In this document: positions 33,601 through 44,800 of the stretch, piece by piece
Position numbering within the stretch: position 1 is the stretch's first letter
How the letters are laid out: every line of letters starts with the position of its first letter
NCBI GenBank assembly: GCA_002118135.1
Contig: BDIU01000032.1
Location: 62,001 to 126,000 of the forward strand
Direction: 5' to 3'
DNA from: Trebouxia sp. TZW2008
Lineage: Eukaryota; Chlorophyta; Trebouxiophyceae; Trebouxiales; Trebouxiaceae
DNA: 64,000 nt
Notes under the pieces: generated by a model
Databases searched by the model: none
Seen by the model: the letters and a program-made list of their open reading frames with translations, nothing else
Told to the model about the DNA's origin: nothing
Program-made: the position numbers and the translations under genes

Positions 33601-36299
33601 CATCATGTTTGCCAGCCATGAGGATGCCATGAAGGCTAAGCCTGTATTTGATGGGCGCCTCTTTGACGAGGTGAAGGTGACTGCCAAGCTGATGCCTGAT
33701 GAGGACTTCCAGAAGGCTACTGGCGGCGAGTGGATCCACATTCCCTTGCCTGGTGGCCTGCCTGCTCACCCTGGTAGGCTGTTTCACCAAAAAGAACATT
33801 TTGCTTTTGGAATTCTTGCTGTTGTAACGCTTTGGAGGACTTCCAGAAGGCTGCTGGCAGGGAGTGGATTTACATCCCCTTGCCTGGAGGCCTGCCTGCT
33901 CACCCAGATAGGTGTTTCTGCAGATCCTCTTGTGCTGTTGGTATTGGTGCATTGACTATGTCTAGGCATTGGCACATTGTTCGGTACGACGAGGGACGCA
34001 CTCAGCAGTCCAACTGTGTGTTGCTGCAGGGGTGTATACAACAGGACCATTGACCATCAACATCTCAGGGGTGGCAGCTCTAAATCCAGCCATGGCAGGG
34101 CAGGTACAGACCAACCCCGCCTTGGCAGGGCTGATGTACGGCAGCATCAATGAGGCGGTGGTGCCTATCGAGGAGGGTTGGGTGAAGCTCAGGGGGCTGG
34201 ACCCTGCCATCACCAAACAGGACATCTGCACCTTCTTTCAGGTCAGCCCACTGTAACAAAGACATTATGGCTTGGTAACAGCAAGGAAGCTTACCAATCA
34301 CAAACAGGACATCTGCACCTTCTTTCAAATTAGCCTTCTGTGAGGTTTCATGACCTACTTTGAGGTCACCTGCCATGCAGCGGCTGCTTATGCCTTCACA
34401 TGCACAGCACTGTCCATCAATGAGGGCTGCGTAAAGCTCAGGGGCCAAGACCCTGCCATCACCAAGCAGGATATCTGCACCTTCTTTCAGGTCAGCCTGT
34501 TGTAACAAATACAGTACACATTGTTGACAGCAAGGAAGCTCAGTAGTCACAAGCGTCTATAGCACTTGCCTTCTGCTGTACAGTCCAACTGGATTGAATA
34601 TGTTGGGCAAGGGTTTTTGGGCAGTAGACTTTGCCATCGTCAAGCAGGACATCTGCCTTGTTTCACATCTGCCTGCCATGCAGCTGCAATTTTTGCCACT
34701 ACAGGAAGTGCTCTTGGCAGCAACTGCACTCACTGACAAGGCAGATGTGCTTACATGTTAGTGTCTGCCTCAGATGTACCACTGCAGTCAGGTTGCACTA
34801 CTTGGGTTTTAGTTGCCTTGCATAGAAATTACCCTTTTTGCAAATGTCTCAATGAAAAGCGTTGAATGTGTGTACAAACTGATCGAAACTTATGCTCTAA
34901 GTCTGCCATACCTGCCATGGCTGCAAAGGTCAATCGAAATGCACATATCAGGCAAAGTGTTCCTTGGCAATGAGCCTGGCCAGCAGTTGCAGCTCTTGCA
35001 GCACATGCCATCGACAATCATGACTCATGTCTGACAACTCAGCCTTTTGGCAATATGCAAGCTGTATCAAAGTATCAGTCTTGGGTCTTGCCATGCTAAC
35101 CAACACCATGCTTTGGCAATGTGAGTTGCCAAAGCATACTTGCTGGCTAGCAAGGCACCCCTTGCCGGTGCATGACACCAGTGAGCAACATACAGCTGCA
35201 CCAGTCCTCTCAATCATGCGGCCAAGTTAGCTACATGATTGTTTTACACAGCTGCTGCAACAAGGTCCTTGCTGCATGCACATGTTGTAGATGTTGATGC
35301 TGTGTTGCTGATTGGGTGTCACAATGTCACACACTGGTTGGGGGTCGTACTGTTGTTTGCAGTTTATATCATCGGACATCAATAGACAGGTTTGTGCTGT
35401 GCAGAGATGTGCAGATATGCAACACGAGGAGGTGAGGATAGTGAAAGGCGTGGACGGCCGGCTGACAGGCGAGGCATATGTGCACATCAGCGGCAGCCGA
35501 GCCAAACTTAGGCTGGCCCTTTCCAAGGACAGAACCCTTATGCCTGTAAGCTGCCCTGTGCGCATGCCCAATGCCTGTTAGCTGGATTGCATGCATGCCT
35601 GTTGCCTGTAGGTGTAATTGCATGCCTGCCTGATACATGTTAGCTGCTTTGCATGCATGCCTGATGCCTGTAAGTGCAACTGCATGCCTGCCTGACACAT
35701 GTAAGCTGGATTGCATGCATGCCTGATGCCTGTAGGTCTAATTGCATGCCTGCTTGATTGGAAGCTGGGTCAAATGCATGTTTGATGCCTGTAAGCTGGC
35801 CTGCATGCATGCCTGACTCACTCACTTCAGCTGCCTGTGCGTGCTGCTGAACTGAGCACGAACTGGTCGAAGTTTCGGTGCCTGTAAGCTGTCTTGCATG
35901 CATGCCTAATACAGTACACTGACATGCTTGTGCGTGCTTAGTCGACTAGCAAAAGAACTTTGATGCTTGTCAGCTGGTCTGCATCTTCAATACCTGTGCT
36001 TGCTAGGCAGATTGGCAGGACCTGGGCATTTGTTAGTGCTGCATCAGCACTAGGCTGGCATGCAGCATCTACATCACTCTGCAATATCTCAGTCTTAGCC
36101 CTACTGTTACTGAGAGCATGTAGGCCACATTGATGCATAAAAAGGGTGCTCTTCCAGAGTGGACAAGTGGAAGGTAGCATATCCTAGTAAAGTTCTGTCT
36201 TGTTGACTGCAGGCAAACAACAAATACCAGGAGGTGTTTACCAGCAGTATTGATGAGTTGGATCGCAGAATCCTGATGCAGGGTGTGTCATATGAGTGA
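30657..36299 (+). CDS. U2AF65-like splicing factor with extra C-terminal quasi-RRM
   Basis: Ten exons (30657-30784, 30865-30895, 30969-31049, 31120-31303, 31694-31987, 32915-33015, 33494-33773, 34030-34241, 35405-35545, 36213-36299) join in phase to 512 residues. An N-terminal RS region (about 1-50) and a glutamine-rich helix (54-80) precede an RRM starting REIYVGNLTIGVV and containing GRFGFVEC, closest to RRM1 of U2AF65. After a Met/Pro/Gly linker comes a UHM-type RRM (LLMLNHLL, LEEDVRDECADYG, GRLF as the RxF motif). A last RRM (WVKLRGLDPAITKQDI, GEAYVHISGSRAKLRLALSKDR, KYQEVFTSSIDEL) is of the hnRNP H/F kind. U2AF65 binds the polypyrimidine tract and brings U2 snRNP to 3' splice sites. RRM2 is not seen and the terminal domain is not part of normal U2AF65. 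Exon 4 ends at a GC donor (TCAG before GCAAGG). Confidence 0.85.
31988..32160. repeat. Copies of U2AF-like exon 5 donor edge
   Basis: The exon end at 31940-31990 (GGCAACACCTACATGTCACC, then TTACCAGGT) recurs at about 32041-32075 and, more decayed, at 32115-32160. The copies remain in the same frame for a while, so they could be read as coding if the donor at 31988 is skipped. Confidence 0.75.
33182..33208. repeat. Copy of U2AF-like exon 6 donor edge
   Basis: GAGCGCCAAGAGGT, the end of exon 6 with its donor at 33003-33017, is repeated here inside the intron with loosely matching flanks. Confidence 0.6.
33835..33912. repeat. Copy of U2AF-like exon 7 donor edge
   Basis: The 78 bases repeat 33701-33778 at close to 88% identity, from GAGGACTTCCAGAAGGCT to the donor, which in the copy has become AGATAGGTG. 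It lies 134 bases downstream in the intron. Confidence 0.9.
34290..34700. repeat. Array of U2AF-like exon 8 donor-edge copies
   Basis: The exon 8 end (34146-34250, ATCACCAAACAGGACATCTG, then TTTCAGGTCAGCC) recurs near 34298-34337, again over a longer stretch at 34411-34545 where AGGTCAGCC is intact, and faintly at 34610-34690. Spacing is about 140-200 bases. Confidence 0.85.
35541..35935. repeat. Minisatellite built on a splice donor
   Basis: Starting at the exon 9 donor (TGCCTGTAAGCTG), words such as TGATGCCTGTAAGCTG and GCATGCATGCCTGATGCC recur about ten times with decay. Many units keep CCTGTAAG, a good GT donor. Confidence 0.85.
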
Positions 36300-37956
36300 T
36301 GTGTCCTGTGCAGAGAGGTATCCACTTTTGCATAGAATCTGGGCAGTCTTCCAGTAATGGCTCTGCATTTCAAAGTGCACTTCCAGGCATGGCGTGAACT
36401 GCAAGCTCATTTCTGACGTTAGCATGCTAAGACTGCATGATACTAAGCATCAACTTGTGGTGTGGTGTGCTGTGTTGTGTGTGTCTGTGGCCCACATCCT
36501 GCGCATTGCAAAGGAGGACCTCTGTGGCATGCACTGACTATGGTCAAGCAAGGTTTTCAGGTGCGCATGATGGAACATTTTGCATGGCATCAGCTGCAGC
36601 TGCGCATTTTGCGTCTATTCGTTACCTTATGTGAGCTCGCACTTATACAAGACATGACCTGCCAGCTGCATGTGCTTTGATGAACATTTTGACTTGTCAG
36701 CTTGTGTGGTCTGTAACATCTTGCTTGAAGTGTGTATCTATTGTGCAGAGGTTGGCTTATGGGGAGCAGGGCAAATTGGTGCATTGGTGTCGGTAGCCTC
36801 TGCAGGGCACGCCTCAAGGCTCAGCATGCATGCATTGCTGTCTTCAGATGTTTCCTTGATGCACAAGCTTGCTCCATGTTGTACAGCTGTCATTCGCTTG
36901 AGCCTGAGATCAGCACCAGCCTTGTGGCTGTTACATTACAATGTAACAATTGACTTGCATTGTGGCTGTTGGCTGGCATTGCTGCTAATCGCTGAAGATG
37001 CTCCGCTCCTGCATGCTGAATGCAATTGCTCACACAATGGAAGCAGTGTGGGTTAGCCCCCACGCCAGATTGCTGACAGGTCTTGAGCTTCCATGCCATA
37101 ATAAGTTCAAGTAGCAAGGCACAATGTCATGCTGTATTGTCATGGCACACAAAGGATAGCAGAGCCAGTGGCGTAATTTGCTGATTGGCATTGAGCTACA
37201 ATTGTTACAAGCTACGCATCATACAATTCCCTGCGCAAAACTTCTAGTCAATGACAACTGTCTATTGGTCATCAATCTCATCCCTGCATGCAACGTTGTG
37301 TTGAGTTTGGTCGGCATTTCTTTCTCTACCTAAGATATTAACATGCTCAGAGCAGACCGAGACAACAATATCAATTCAGGTCGATTCTTCAGAAACTTTG
37401 CAGTTGGGGTGAATAGCTTCATTTATTCCACAAGCTTATTCCGAGACCATGGGCAGCTGCTACAATGCCCGTCAATTCATGGCTTGCCCAGTCGTGCACA
37501 AAGTGTACAGAAAACTAGATCATGTCACAGCCACAGCAAAATGTTGTACAATTTGCCCTTCACTCCAGCTGAGCCATTTGCGGAAGGTGCATCTGTTGTA
37601 ACAGCATCAATGACATCATGTAAAGACAAATCAGGAGCCAATCATTTTGGAGAACCCCTTGCTCACGGGCTCATGCGCTGCAACTGCACCAATTTTGGAA
37701 CCCACAACGCGTCTTGCATCACCTGCAGGTCACATCCCTGAATCAGCTTGGCTAACCTGTTGCGCAGCAAACAATCAATGCATGCCCAAGTATGCATCTG
37801 CTGCGGCTTGAAACGTGAACTGACAGCCACGATTTATTTCTCAGCTTACATGAAAGCAGAAAATGGCACAACTATCATACAGCAGATGTTTCACTGACAC
37901 GACAGAACATGTTAGCTCTTATGTGCCAGAGGACTGACCAAGATTTGATGTAAGAG
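36300..37956. other. 3' region of U2AF-like gene and spacer
   Basis: TGTAA signals lie at about 36714 and 36942 behind the U2AF-like stop. A 132-codon plus-strand frame (37343-37741) begins with ATG but shows no domain and is left out. The rest shows no gene or clear repeat. Confidence 0.35.
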
Positions 37957-39272
37957 CTAAATGCCAACCCCAACAGTTTGGCTCTGAGAAAAGGCTGAGG
38001 TTGCAACAGATGCAGCACATGTAAGCAAACCTGCTGTCTTACCTGCTGGGAGTTTGCTGGGGAAGCTGCAGCCATAAGCAGGAATGAAGCTGCAGTCAGT
38101 CTCACTAGAATGGTAGCCAAGACTATCCAGCCTGCTCAGGTCTGAGGAAGAGTCAGTGCTGTCTCTGCTAGCCTCAGACACACTGCTGTGGCTGCGGCTC
38201 AAGGGATTCACTGGAGGCTCTGGCTGGTCACAGGCCATGGGCAAGAAGACACCAGTCCCCTTTGTTGCAGGCAATGGTTGAGGGCTGACGTGATTGCACT
38301 GAAAGAACGTAGGCTGTTGTGCTTGAGCTGGAGCATTGTGTACATATTGTGGGCTCCTGGCTTCAGGAGAGATGCTGTTCAGAAGGGAGTTGAGCTCTTG
38401 CAGGCGCAGCAATCTGCATGAGATGCACAGGTCATCACAATTTGATGCAACATGTATGAGAGTTGAGCATGGCTCGAAATGACACAATGACTGCTTGTGA
38501 TGCCATCAGCAAGGAACAGTCAGTATGTCAAGCAGTGCAGCAATGTGCTTCAGGATCTGTGGGCATCTGGCTATGTCACAGGGCCTTGAAGCAGTCTCAT
38601 GCAGGGATCAATGTGAGGCAGCAGGTGGGTAGCAACAGTCACTAAGTATAACTTGACATCTCACTGACAGCATGGGCATACCTGTTATGATGTACAGCTT
38701 GTCCTGCAGTGTAGGGAGAGCTGAGAGATGTTGACAGTGCAGGTCCGCTTTGCCAGGCAGCACTGTGCATGTCACCAGGAAGAGTTGTTGCCATGGACGT
38801 GCTGTTGTAGTCAGAAACTACGGGTTGATACTCCAGGGCATTACTCAGGGACTCCATGGCAGCAAGCTGCAGTGCTTGTTGACGCAACTGAGCGGTCAGA
38901 GCCAAGCTTCGCTGCAGCATCACCATGTGTAGATGTCAACTGACACATGCACAAGCTTGACCAATACAGATCAAGAGAGCTAGGTGCCGAACAAAACGGG
39001 ACACGATGCACTGGCAACCGGTGTGCGAACCTCCTGGGCAGGGGCTGCAATACCTGAGCTGCAAGCTCCGTATCGCAACCCGGACGCAAGTGCCCGCCAA
39101 GGCGTAGCATTTGCTGCTGCACAGCTCTGCTACCATCTGCATAACCATAGGGAGTGCCGTGCTCTGCAGCCAGGAAGTTGTCGCCGTCCCGTCTGGATGC
39201 GCTCACGGTGTGGAGTCCCGATGTCCAAGGGGAGTAGTTTGGTAGCTGAAAGGCTTGTAGCGCTGGGTCCAT
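37957..39272 (-). CDS. Unrecognised Ser/Gln/Pro-rich protein
   Basis: Four exons (39054-39272, 38682-38911, 38043-38413, 37957-37994) join in phase to 285 residues. The start MDPALQAFQLPNYSPW is followed by a glutamine- and leucine-rich helix across the first join (VQQQMLRLGG, LTAQLRQQALQLAAMESL), then low-complexity sequence rich in serine, alanine and glutamine, a second short leucine helix (LLRLQELNSLLNSIS), and a serine/aspartate cluster (RDSTDSSSDLSRLDSLG). There is no membrane span, signal peptide or known domain. Clean splice borders and kept phases argue that it is a real gene. The character suggests a disordered regulatory or scaffold protein, but no function can be given. Confidence 0.6.
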
Positions 39273-40012
39273 CGCCGTGCGCTCTCAACAGCAAGTTGCT
39301 TCACAACTCGAGTGATCAGCAACTGCGCACCGTTTCGGGAGCCTTTGGTCAACTGTGAGTCCAATGTGTTAACGAGCGCCTTTGGATTACAAGGGCGAGA
39401 GCTGTCGGATTGAGTTGCACTGGCGCGTTGCTGTAGGTCGCTAGGATAAAGTCACTTCCGTAACGAAATCCTGCTGCAGACCCAACGACAACGACCGTCC
39501 GACCTTCAATAAGCAACAGAGTGGGGCTGCAATCGCAATGAAGTCAGTTGTTGTACAACGCCCGACGTTGTTCAAGTGTTTGTCTAGGATGTGCGGCTTT
39601 TAGCTTGGTGTTAGATTTGCACCAACTTCAAAACACCCATGACTGGAATCGAGTCATCACTAGCTTCCGCCATGACTAATCGGCATAATGCAGTAGCAAT
39701 ACTGTGCTCATGCAACGGCTGATTGCATCTCAAGCAAGCTCCCGCCCGCGCCAGATCAGGTTGTCACATCAGCTTGCACAACCCCGGCCGGTGCTGCGCA
39801 TTCACAATTGTCACACCGTAGTCCTCATCAAATTTGAGCTGCGTTGTGACCATGCATGTACAAGAGACGCGCCACAAAAAGTCCCCTTGCCAGATGATGC
39901 CTTCATCGTCACGAACTGCTTACATGTGTACCACAGCCCAGGCGTGTTCAAACGAACAGTGTGCTTCCAGATATGCTTTCTGAACAAGACATGATTTACA
40001 AGACTTTGGCTA

Positions 40013-40073
40013 CAGGAACAAATCAGTACATCGGCTTTGGCCAGGTCAATGCCGATGTACTGATTTGTTCCTG
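40013..40073. repeat. Perfect 23-base inverted repeat with 15-base loop
   Basis: Arms 40013-40035 and 40051-40073 are exact reverse complements; the left arm begins CAGGAACAAATCAGTACATC. The loop is 15 bases. Such perfection suggests recent origin or selection, for instance a small-RNA hairpin. Confidence 0.9.
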
Positions 40074-40255
40074 GATTTGTCCTTCTGAAGATTACCAGCA
40101 TAAAGTTTGTACTATGATACGCCCTGGAGAGGCGGCCCAGCAGTCTTGATGCAACTGCTGCGCTGTGCATGCGTCATGTCTTGCATGGGCAGCATGCATG
40201 CTAGCGCTGGGGGTGTTTCACTATGTCATAGACTGCCTGAAATTCATGGACATAT

Positions 40256-40325
40256 AGTCATTGCCACAGTGTGGCACATGTGATCAGCCTTGTTGGCTGG
40301 CTAAAGCATGTAAAATTATTCTCTC
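40256..40325. repeat. Dispersed repeat, copy B (first copy at 11031)
   Basis: Matches 11031-11095 in order and spacing over about 60 bases with some 75-80% identity, and holds the same two small inverted repeats (GCCAC with GTGGC, AGCC with GGCT). Confidence 0.5.
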
Positions 40326-40484
40326 GCTCTCTGTGGTGATTGCAGTGCAAGGTCATGTCATTGCATGCCAGCGCAGCATGCGTTACATCGCGGCCCGACG
40401 AGCGAGCGACCCCAAGACCAACTCGCAGCGCTGTCTTGCTTGTCGACAAAGTCAGGCGATGCGCAGGCGATCGCAAGTCTAAGC

Positions 40485-41620
40485 ATGGGGAACATCAAGC
40501 TTTCCATCGTTTGTGTCGTCTTTGCTGTACTTCCAGCTTTGACTGCTTTGCTGATCAAGCAGTCGGCTCCAAATACAAAATGGGACCGTACGGCACCATA
40601 TATTGTCCTATCTGATGGCCGTCACCTAGCCTACGAAGTCAGAGGCAACGCGTCAAGCCGGCACACTGCCATTTACATACATGGAACCCCTTCCTGTCGA
40701 CAAGAATCTCTAGCCATGAACGAGGGTGTCTTGGACAGCGTCAGCTTGCGTTTGATTGCCGTGGACAAGCCTGGATATGGCCAGTCCGACTTTCACTACG
40801 GCAGAAGTCTGCAAAGCTTCGTCGACGACTTGGAGGAACTCGCTGACCACCTGAAGCTGCAACGGTTCTTTTTGATCGGAGTATCAGGTGGTGGTCCGTA
40901 CAGCTGGGCCGTTGCCAGATACGCCCCTCACCGAGTGCAGGCCATTCTGATCTTCAGTGGCGCAGGCAACACAGGTGCGTCGTACAAGTTCCATACTGCC
41001 GTGCTGCCAGTGGGTTTGAGTGACTTTGACCCACAACCCTATTGACCTATGCAAGCTTTTTTGCAGGCATTCTCAACAAGGCAGAGAGAGAACAGTTTGA
41101 GACACAGGTCAATGGTGTGCACAGGCGGATCTCAAACTTCATGCACAGCACATACAGCACTCCGCTGAAGAGCGTGCTCTCTTATGTGTCTGAAACTAAA
41201 ATTGGAGGACGGCAGCTTTATTCAACTGTTCTGAGGCCTTTGATGCGGGACCCTCGTCGCTTCATGGCTGGACCAGACAGGGAGTGTGTGAACAGTGGTC
41301 ATGAGGAGTATATGCACCAAGTCATTCCTCAGGCCTTGTTGCAGCAGTCTGCTACCCCCTGGGTTCAAGACTTGGGGCTGTTCTCTAGCGATTGGGGGTT
41401 CCAAGTTGAAGACATTGATGCCCAGCTGAAACCAAGAATTCATTTGTGGCATGGCACTGGTGACAAGCAGGTGTCAGAAGTCATGTCCATTGCCTTCAAG
41501 CGGCTTGTGCCAGAAGCTCATTTGCGAATCATAGACAATGGTGCCCATTTCCATTATTTTGTTTGCAACCTGGACGCTCAAAAGGAGGCTTTTGCTGCAT
41601 TGCTCAGCTCAGCATCCTGA
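40485..41620 (+). CDS. Alpha/beta hydrolase, N-terminally anchored
   Basis: Two exons, 40485-40974 and 41067-41620, join in phase to 347 residues. An N-terminal hydrophobic stretch (IVCVVFAVLPALTALLI) is a likely signal anchor. The alpha/beta hydrolase fold follows: YIHGTPS for the oxyanion hole, VDKPGYGQSD, the nucleophile elbow IGVSGGGP, an aspartate in LWHGTGDKQV and the final histidine in NGAHFHY, so the catalytic triad is complete. The substrate is unknown; esters or lipids would be typical. An in-frame ATG at 40365 would add 40 residues rich in Ser, Gln and Arg, which could act as a targeting peptide; I chose 40485 because the anchor begins there, but the longer form is possible. It converges with SEC10. 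Confidence 0.88.
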
Positions 41621-41825
41621 CACATACTTGGCTTATACAGTTTGGCTTGTACAGTATTCTGTTGCATCAGTTGAGCAGTTGCTTGACTCTACAGATGTAC
41701 ATACAATCATTTTCTGCTTGAGTCTGCACTACTTATAGTGTTGCACTCTTCCAGATTGTCATAGGTCCTACGGCACACTGCCACAGCTTGCATGCATTTA
41801 GTGGTTTTGTTGGCAAACATTTTGT

Positions 41826-41851
41826 TTACAGTGCTTAATGCTCATTTTACA
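41826..41851 (-). other. Poly(A) signals of SEC10
   Basis: TTACA at 41847-41851 and 41826-41830 reads TGTAA on the minus strand, 28 and 49 bases past the SEC10 stop, where green-algal poly(A) signals are expected. Confidence 0.6.
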
Positions 41852-41878
41852 GACTTCTTTATCCTTGTAGAGTACAGT

Positions 41879-44800
41879 TTAGTCGTTTGCAAACAGCATT
41901 GCCAGAGTAGAAGCTCCAACTTTGGCAATTTTGAAGTCCTCTCTTAGTTTGATGTATTTGAGTGCCTGCTGATGACTGATGCGGAGGCTGCCATCAATCA
42001 AGCCTAGCAGTCTCTCAGGAGCCACAAGTAGGATGTTTACTAGAGCAGCCATTTCGGCAAAGCTCTCGTAGGCAGATGGTGCATTCAAGGCATGTATACA
42101 ATCTGTGTATTCTGTGATGTCGCGCTTCCATCGCAAAGCTCCTGTTGGGTTATAGCTGTACCGCTGCATATGGTTTAGCAAAACAGCTGCCATCCGCCTT
42201 GCAAGCTGCAGCAAAGACAATTCAGCTTGTAATCTTATAAAGATCTTATTTGAACACATGTTGTCAAACAATACCACCTGACTGCCCACACAAATTGTTT
42301 GCTGTGCACATGATACAGCAGGAAACTGCAGTAGATGGTTACAGTCGCCACAATTGCACTTATCCATGCATTTCATGAGACGTTGCTGATTGCAGAAACA
42401 CAATTTCACTGTAAACGCACTTCACGAGACGCACTGATTTCAAAACATGAAACCCGCGTTGTGACCATGACTCACCTCTGAAACAAATGCAGACCCATTT
42501 GTCCCTTGAAGCGTCTCTTGCACAGCTTTTGCTGCAGCCGATAACAATGTTGTGGCGAACAGGCAAGCGTCTGTTGGCCTGTCAAGAGGGGGCGGCAGAT
42601 CCTCAGGGGGGCGGAAATCAATGCGCTTTTGCTCACTAGTCAATGTCCTGTCCATCTGCACAATCCTCAAACCTTGAAACAAGCATTGAAGTGTGGCTGT
42701 GTAACCAAGTGTAAGGGCATGACTCAGCATGCCCTTGAGGTATTGCCTGTTTAGTCATAGCTTGTAATGTCACTACAACCTGCCAACATGCCTGCCTTGC
42801 AGCCATGACCGTGACAGTTGCATCTCATCACAGTAGAATTGAGAGTGACACTGGCATGTGAATGTCAGTGTAGACCATATATGTAGCATGCACATGTACC
42901 TGCAGATGATTGCAGCTTACCAAAGCCCAGCATGGCCCGCTCCCTTGGCAGGCCTCAGTAGCAGAAGGTGTTAGGCAGGGCCAGATGGAACAGGGCAGCA
43001 AAGGCTATTGAGACTCGACATTCATTCATTGCAGCCCGTCTGCTTTTATGATTGCTTTGAAATCTGTGTCCACGCGAACGCGAGGTAGGTAACTGGTATG
43101 CCTCACCCTGTTCCTGTAGGTCATCTGTGCAAGGAAAACATTGGGGGCAGCCTGAAGTCGAGCATGCACATATGATGGTGCGCTACATTGTTACGTACAG
43201 CACAAAATAGTGCTTGCCCCTGTCAAACATCCACAGCAGGAAGGGTTACGCAGTGGCCAGATACCACGGGACAGCATGATCGCCAACACTTGTCACATTT
43301 TCGCAATCAACCTGTGCAAGGAGCGCATTGAGGGCAGCCTGAAGGGACGTCAGCACACGCTCTTCTGTTGCCTTGACAAAGGCTGACAAGCCTGAGTTGC
43401 AGGCGGCTGCCTCGCCTGTTGAGGCCTCAACTTGGGGCTGAATCACCTTGGTGAAGTGCTGCTGCACTAGCCCAATGACTACAGTGGCAGTGCCCACAGC
43501 CTCAAGCACCTTTCCCAATCCTTCCCTGACCGCCTGCAGCAATAATGCAGCTTTCAGGTACACGCCTCTGTGATAAAAAACTCGCTGCCCAATGAGCACC
43601 GTTTGACTGGGTATGTCCAGCACAGACTTGAGGGACCCACACCAGACACAGCAATCATCAAGCCAAGAGGCAGAGAAACTCTTGACATTGCACTTACAGA
43701 CACAGGTGCATACCTTGAGTTGCTGTACAGTCCCCCATTTGCATATCTGCCAGCCAATTCAAATATGCGAGAGCACAAACTAACAGTGCCATCAGATCCT
43801 GATGCTGCTTACAGTAGACGCACAATTACTGTCCAAGTAGCATAGGCGCCATGACTAAATTTGACACATGAAATATATCAGTCATGCACATGACAGGCAA
43901 ACACAATATCTGGTAGCAACTCACAGTGTCTGCAGCTTTGGCGATGGCTGCTCTGGTAGCAGATCCAGCAGATGCCAGGCCATACAGAGCATCACTGGCC
44001 CTCATGCAGGCTTCCAAAGCACTGGACAGGCCTCCCACCATAAGTCTGCTGAGCTGGGGCAGCAAGCAGCTGTGGGGGCTGTGCTGAGTGGGAGTGGGAT
44101 GGAACAGCTGGCGCACATGGGAGGGGCAGGAAGCCTCACTGCTCAGGGTCACACATCGTTCCACCGACTCCAAATTCCAGGCCATGTGCTGCTGAGCTAC
44201 CTCCACAGACACCTGCATCAGTCACCAAGGCTTGCTCTGGCGCAGCAACGCATAAGGCGTCATGCAGAGCATAATCATGCACATACCAGGGAAGACTTGC
44301 TCTGGTGCAGCAGGTTGAGCCACTGCAGCTCTGCCTCTGGGTAGTCGCCCAAGATCTCACTGAAGGCCGCATTGGCAAGGTCAGTGACGTTGGCAGCATC
44401 TGCAACCACCTCTTGGAGGACCTCCGCCAAGGTTGCGGTACGCTTGAAGGCCTCAGTGACCAGCTTGAGCCACTGCTGCAGCACAGCGGCTGCTGCTGCA
44501 GAGCCTGGAGGTACCAGTAGCCTGTCTAGCGATGCCTGCACAGCAAACTAAGAATGAGTACCCTGTGCTTGCAACTAGAGGCACATAGAGTATGATTTGA
44601 ATCTGCACAACAACAGCATCTGCTACCACCTCTTGCAGGGCTTCTGCCAAGGCTACGATGCGCTTGAAGGCCTAAGTGACCAGCTTGAGCCACTGCTGCA
44701 GCACAGCGGCTGCTGCTGCAAAGCCTGGAGTTACCAGTAGCCTATCTAGCGATGCCTGCACAAAAAGTTGACCACGAGTTTCTAGTAGCATGAGTCTACT

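Larger units (their letters stand above)
39273..40484. other. Divergent spacer with perfect hairpin and dispersed repeat
   Basis: Lies upstream of both the orphan (minus) and the hydrolase (plus). It contains a perfect 23-base inverted repeat (40013-40073) and copy B of a dispersed repeat (40256-40325), listed separately. An in-frame ATG at 40365 may extend the hydrolase. Other frames are not supported. Confidence 0.4.

Noticed and set aside
35541..35935. CRISPR-like look of short repeats
   Set aside because: Units are uneven and decayed, there are no unique equal-length spacers, and it lies inside a eukaryotic intron.
37343..37741. 132-codon open frame on the plus strand
   Set aside because: Has an ATG but no domain or convincing composition; may be chance in the spacer.
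39767..39853. ACT-domain-like fragment on the minus strand (LKFDEDYGVTIVNAQHRPGL)
   Set aside because: Only about 29 codons with no partner exons on either side; probably chance or an old remnant.
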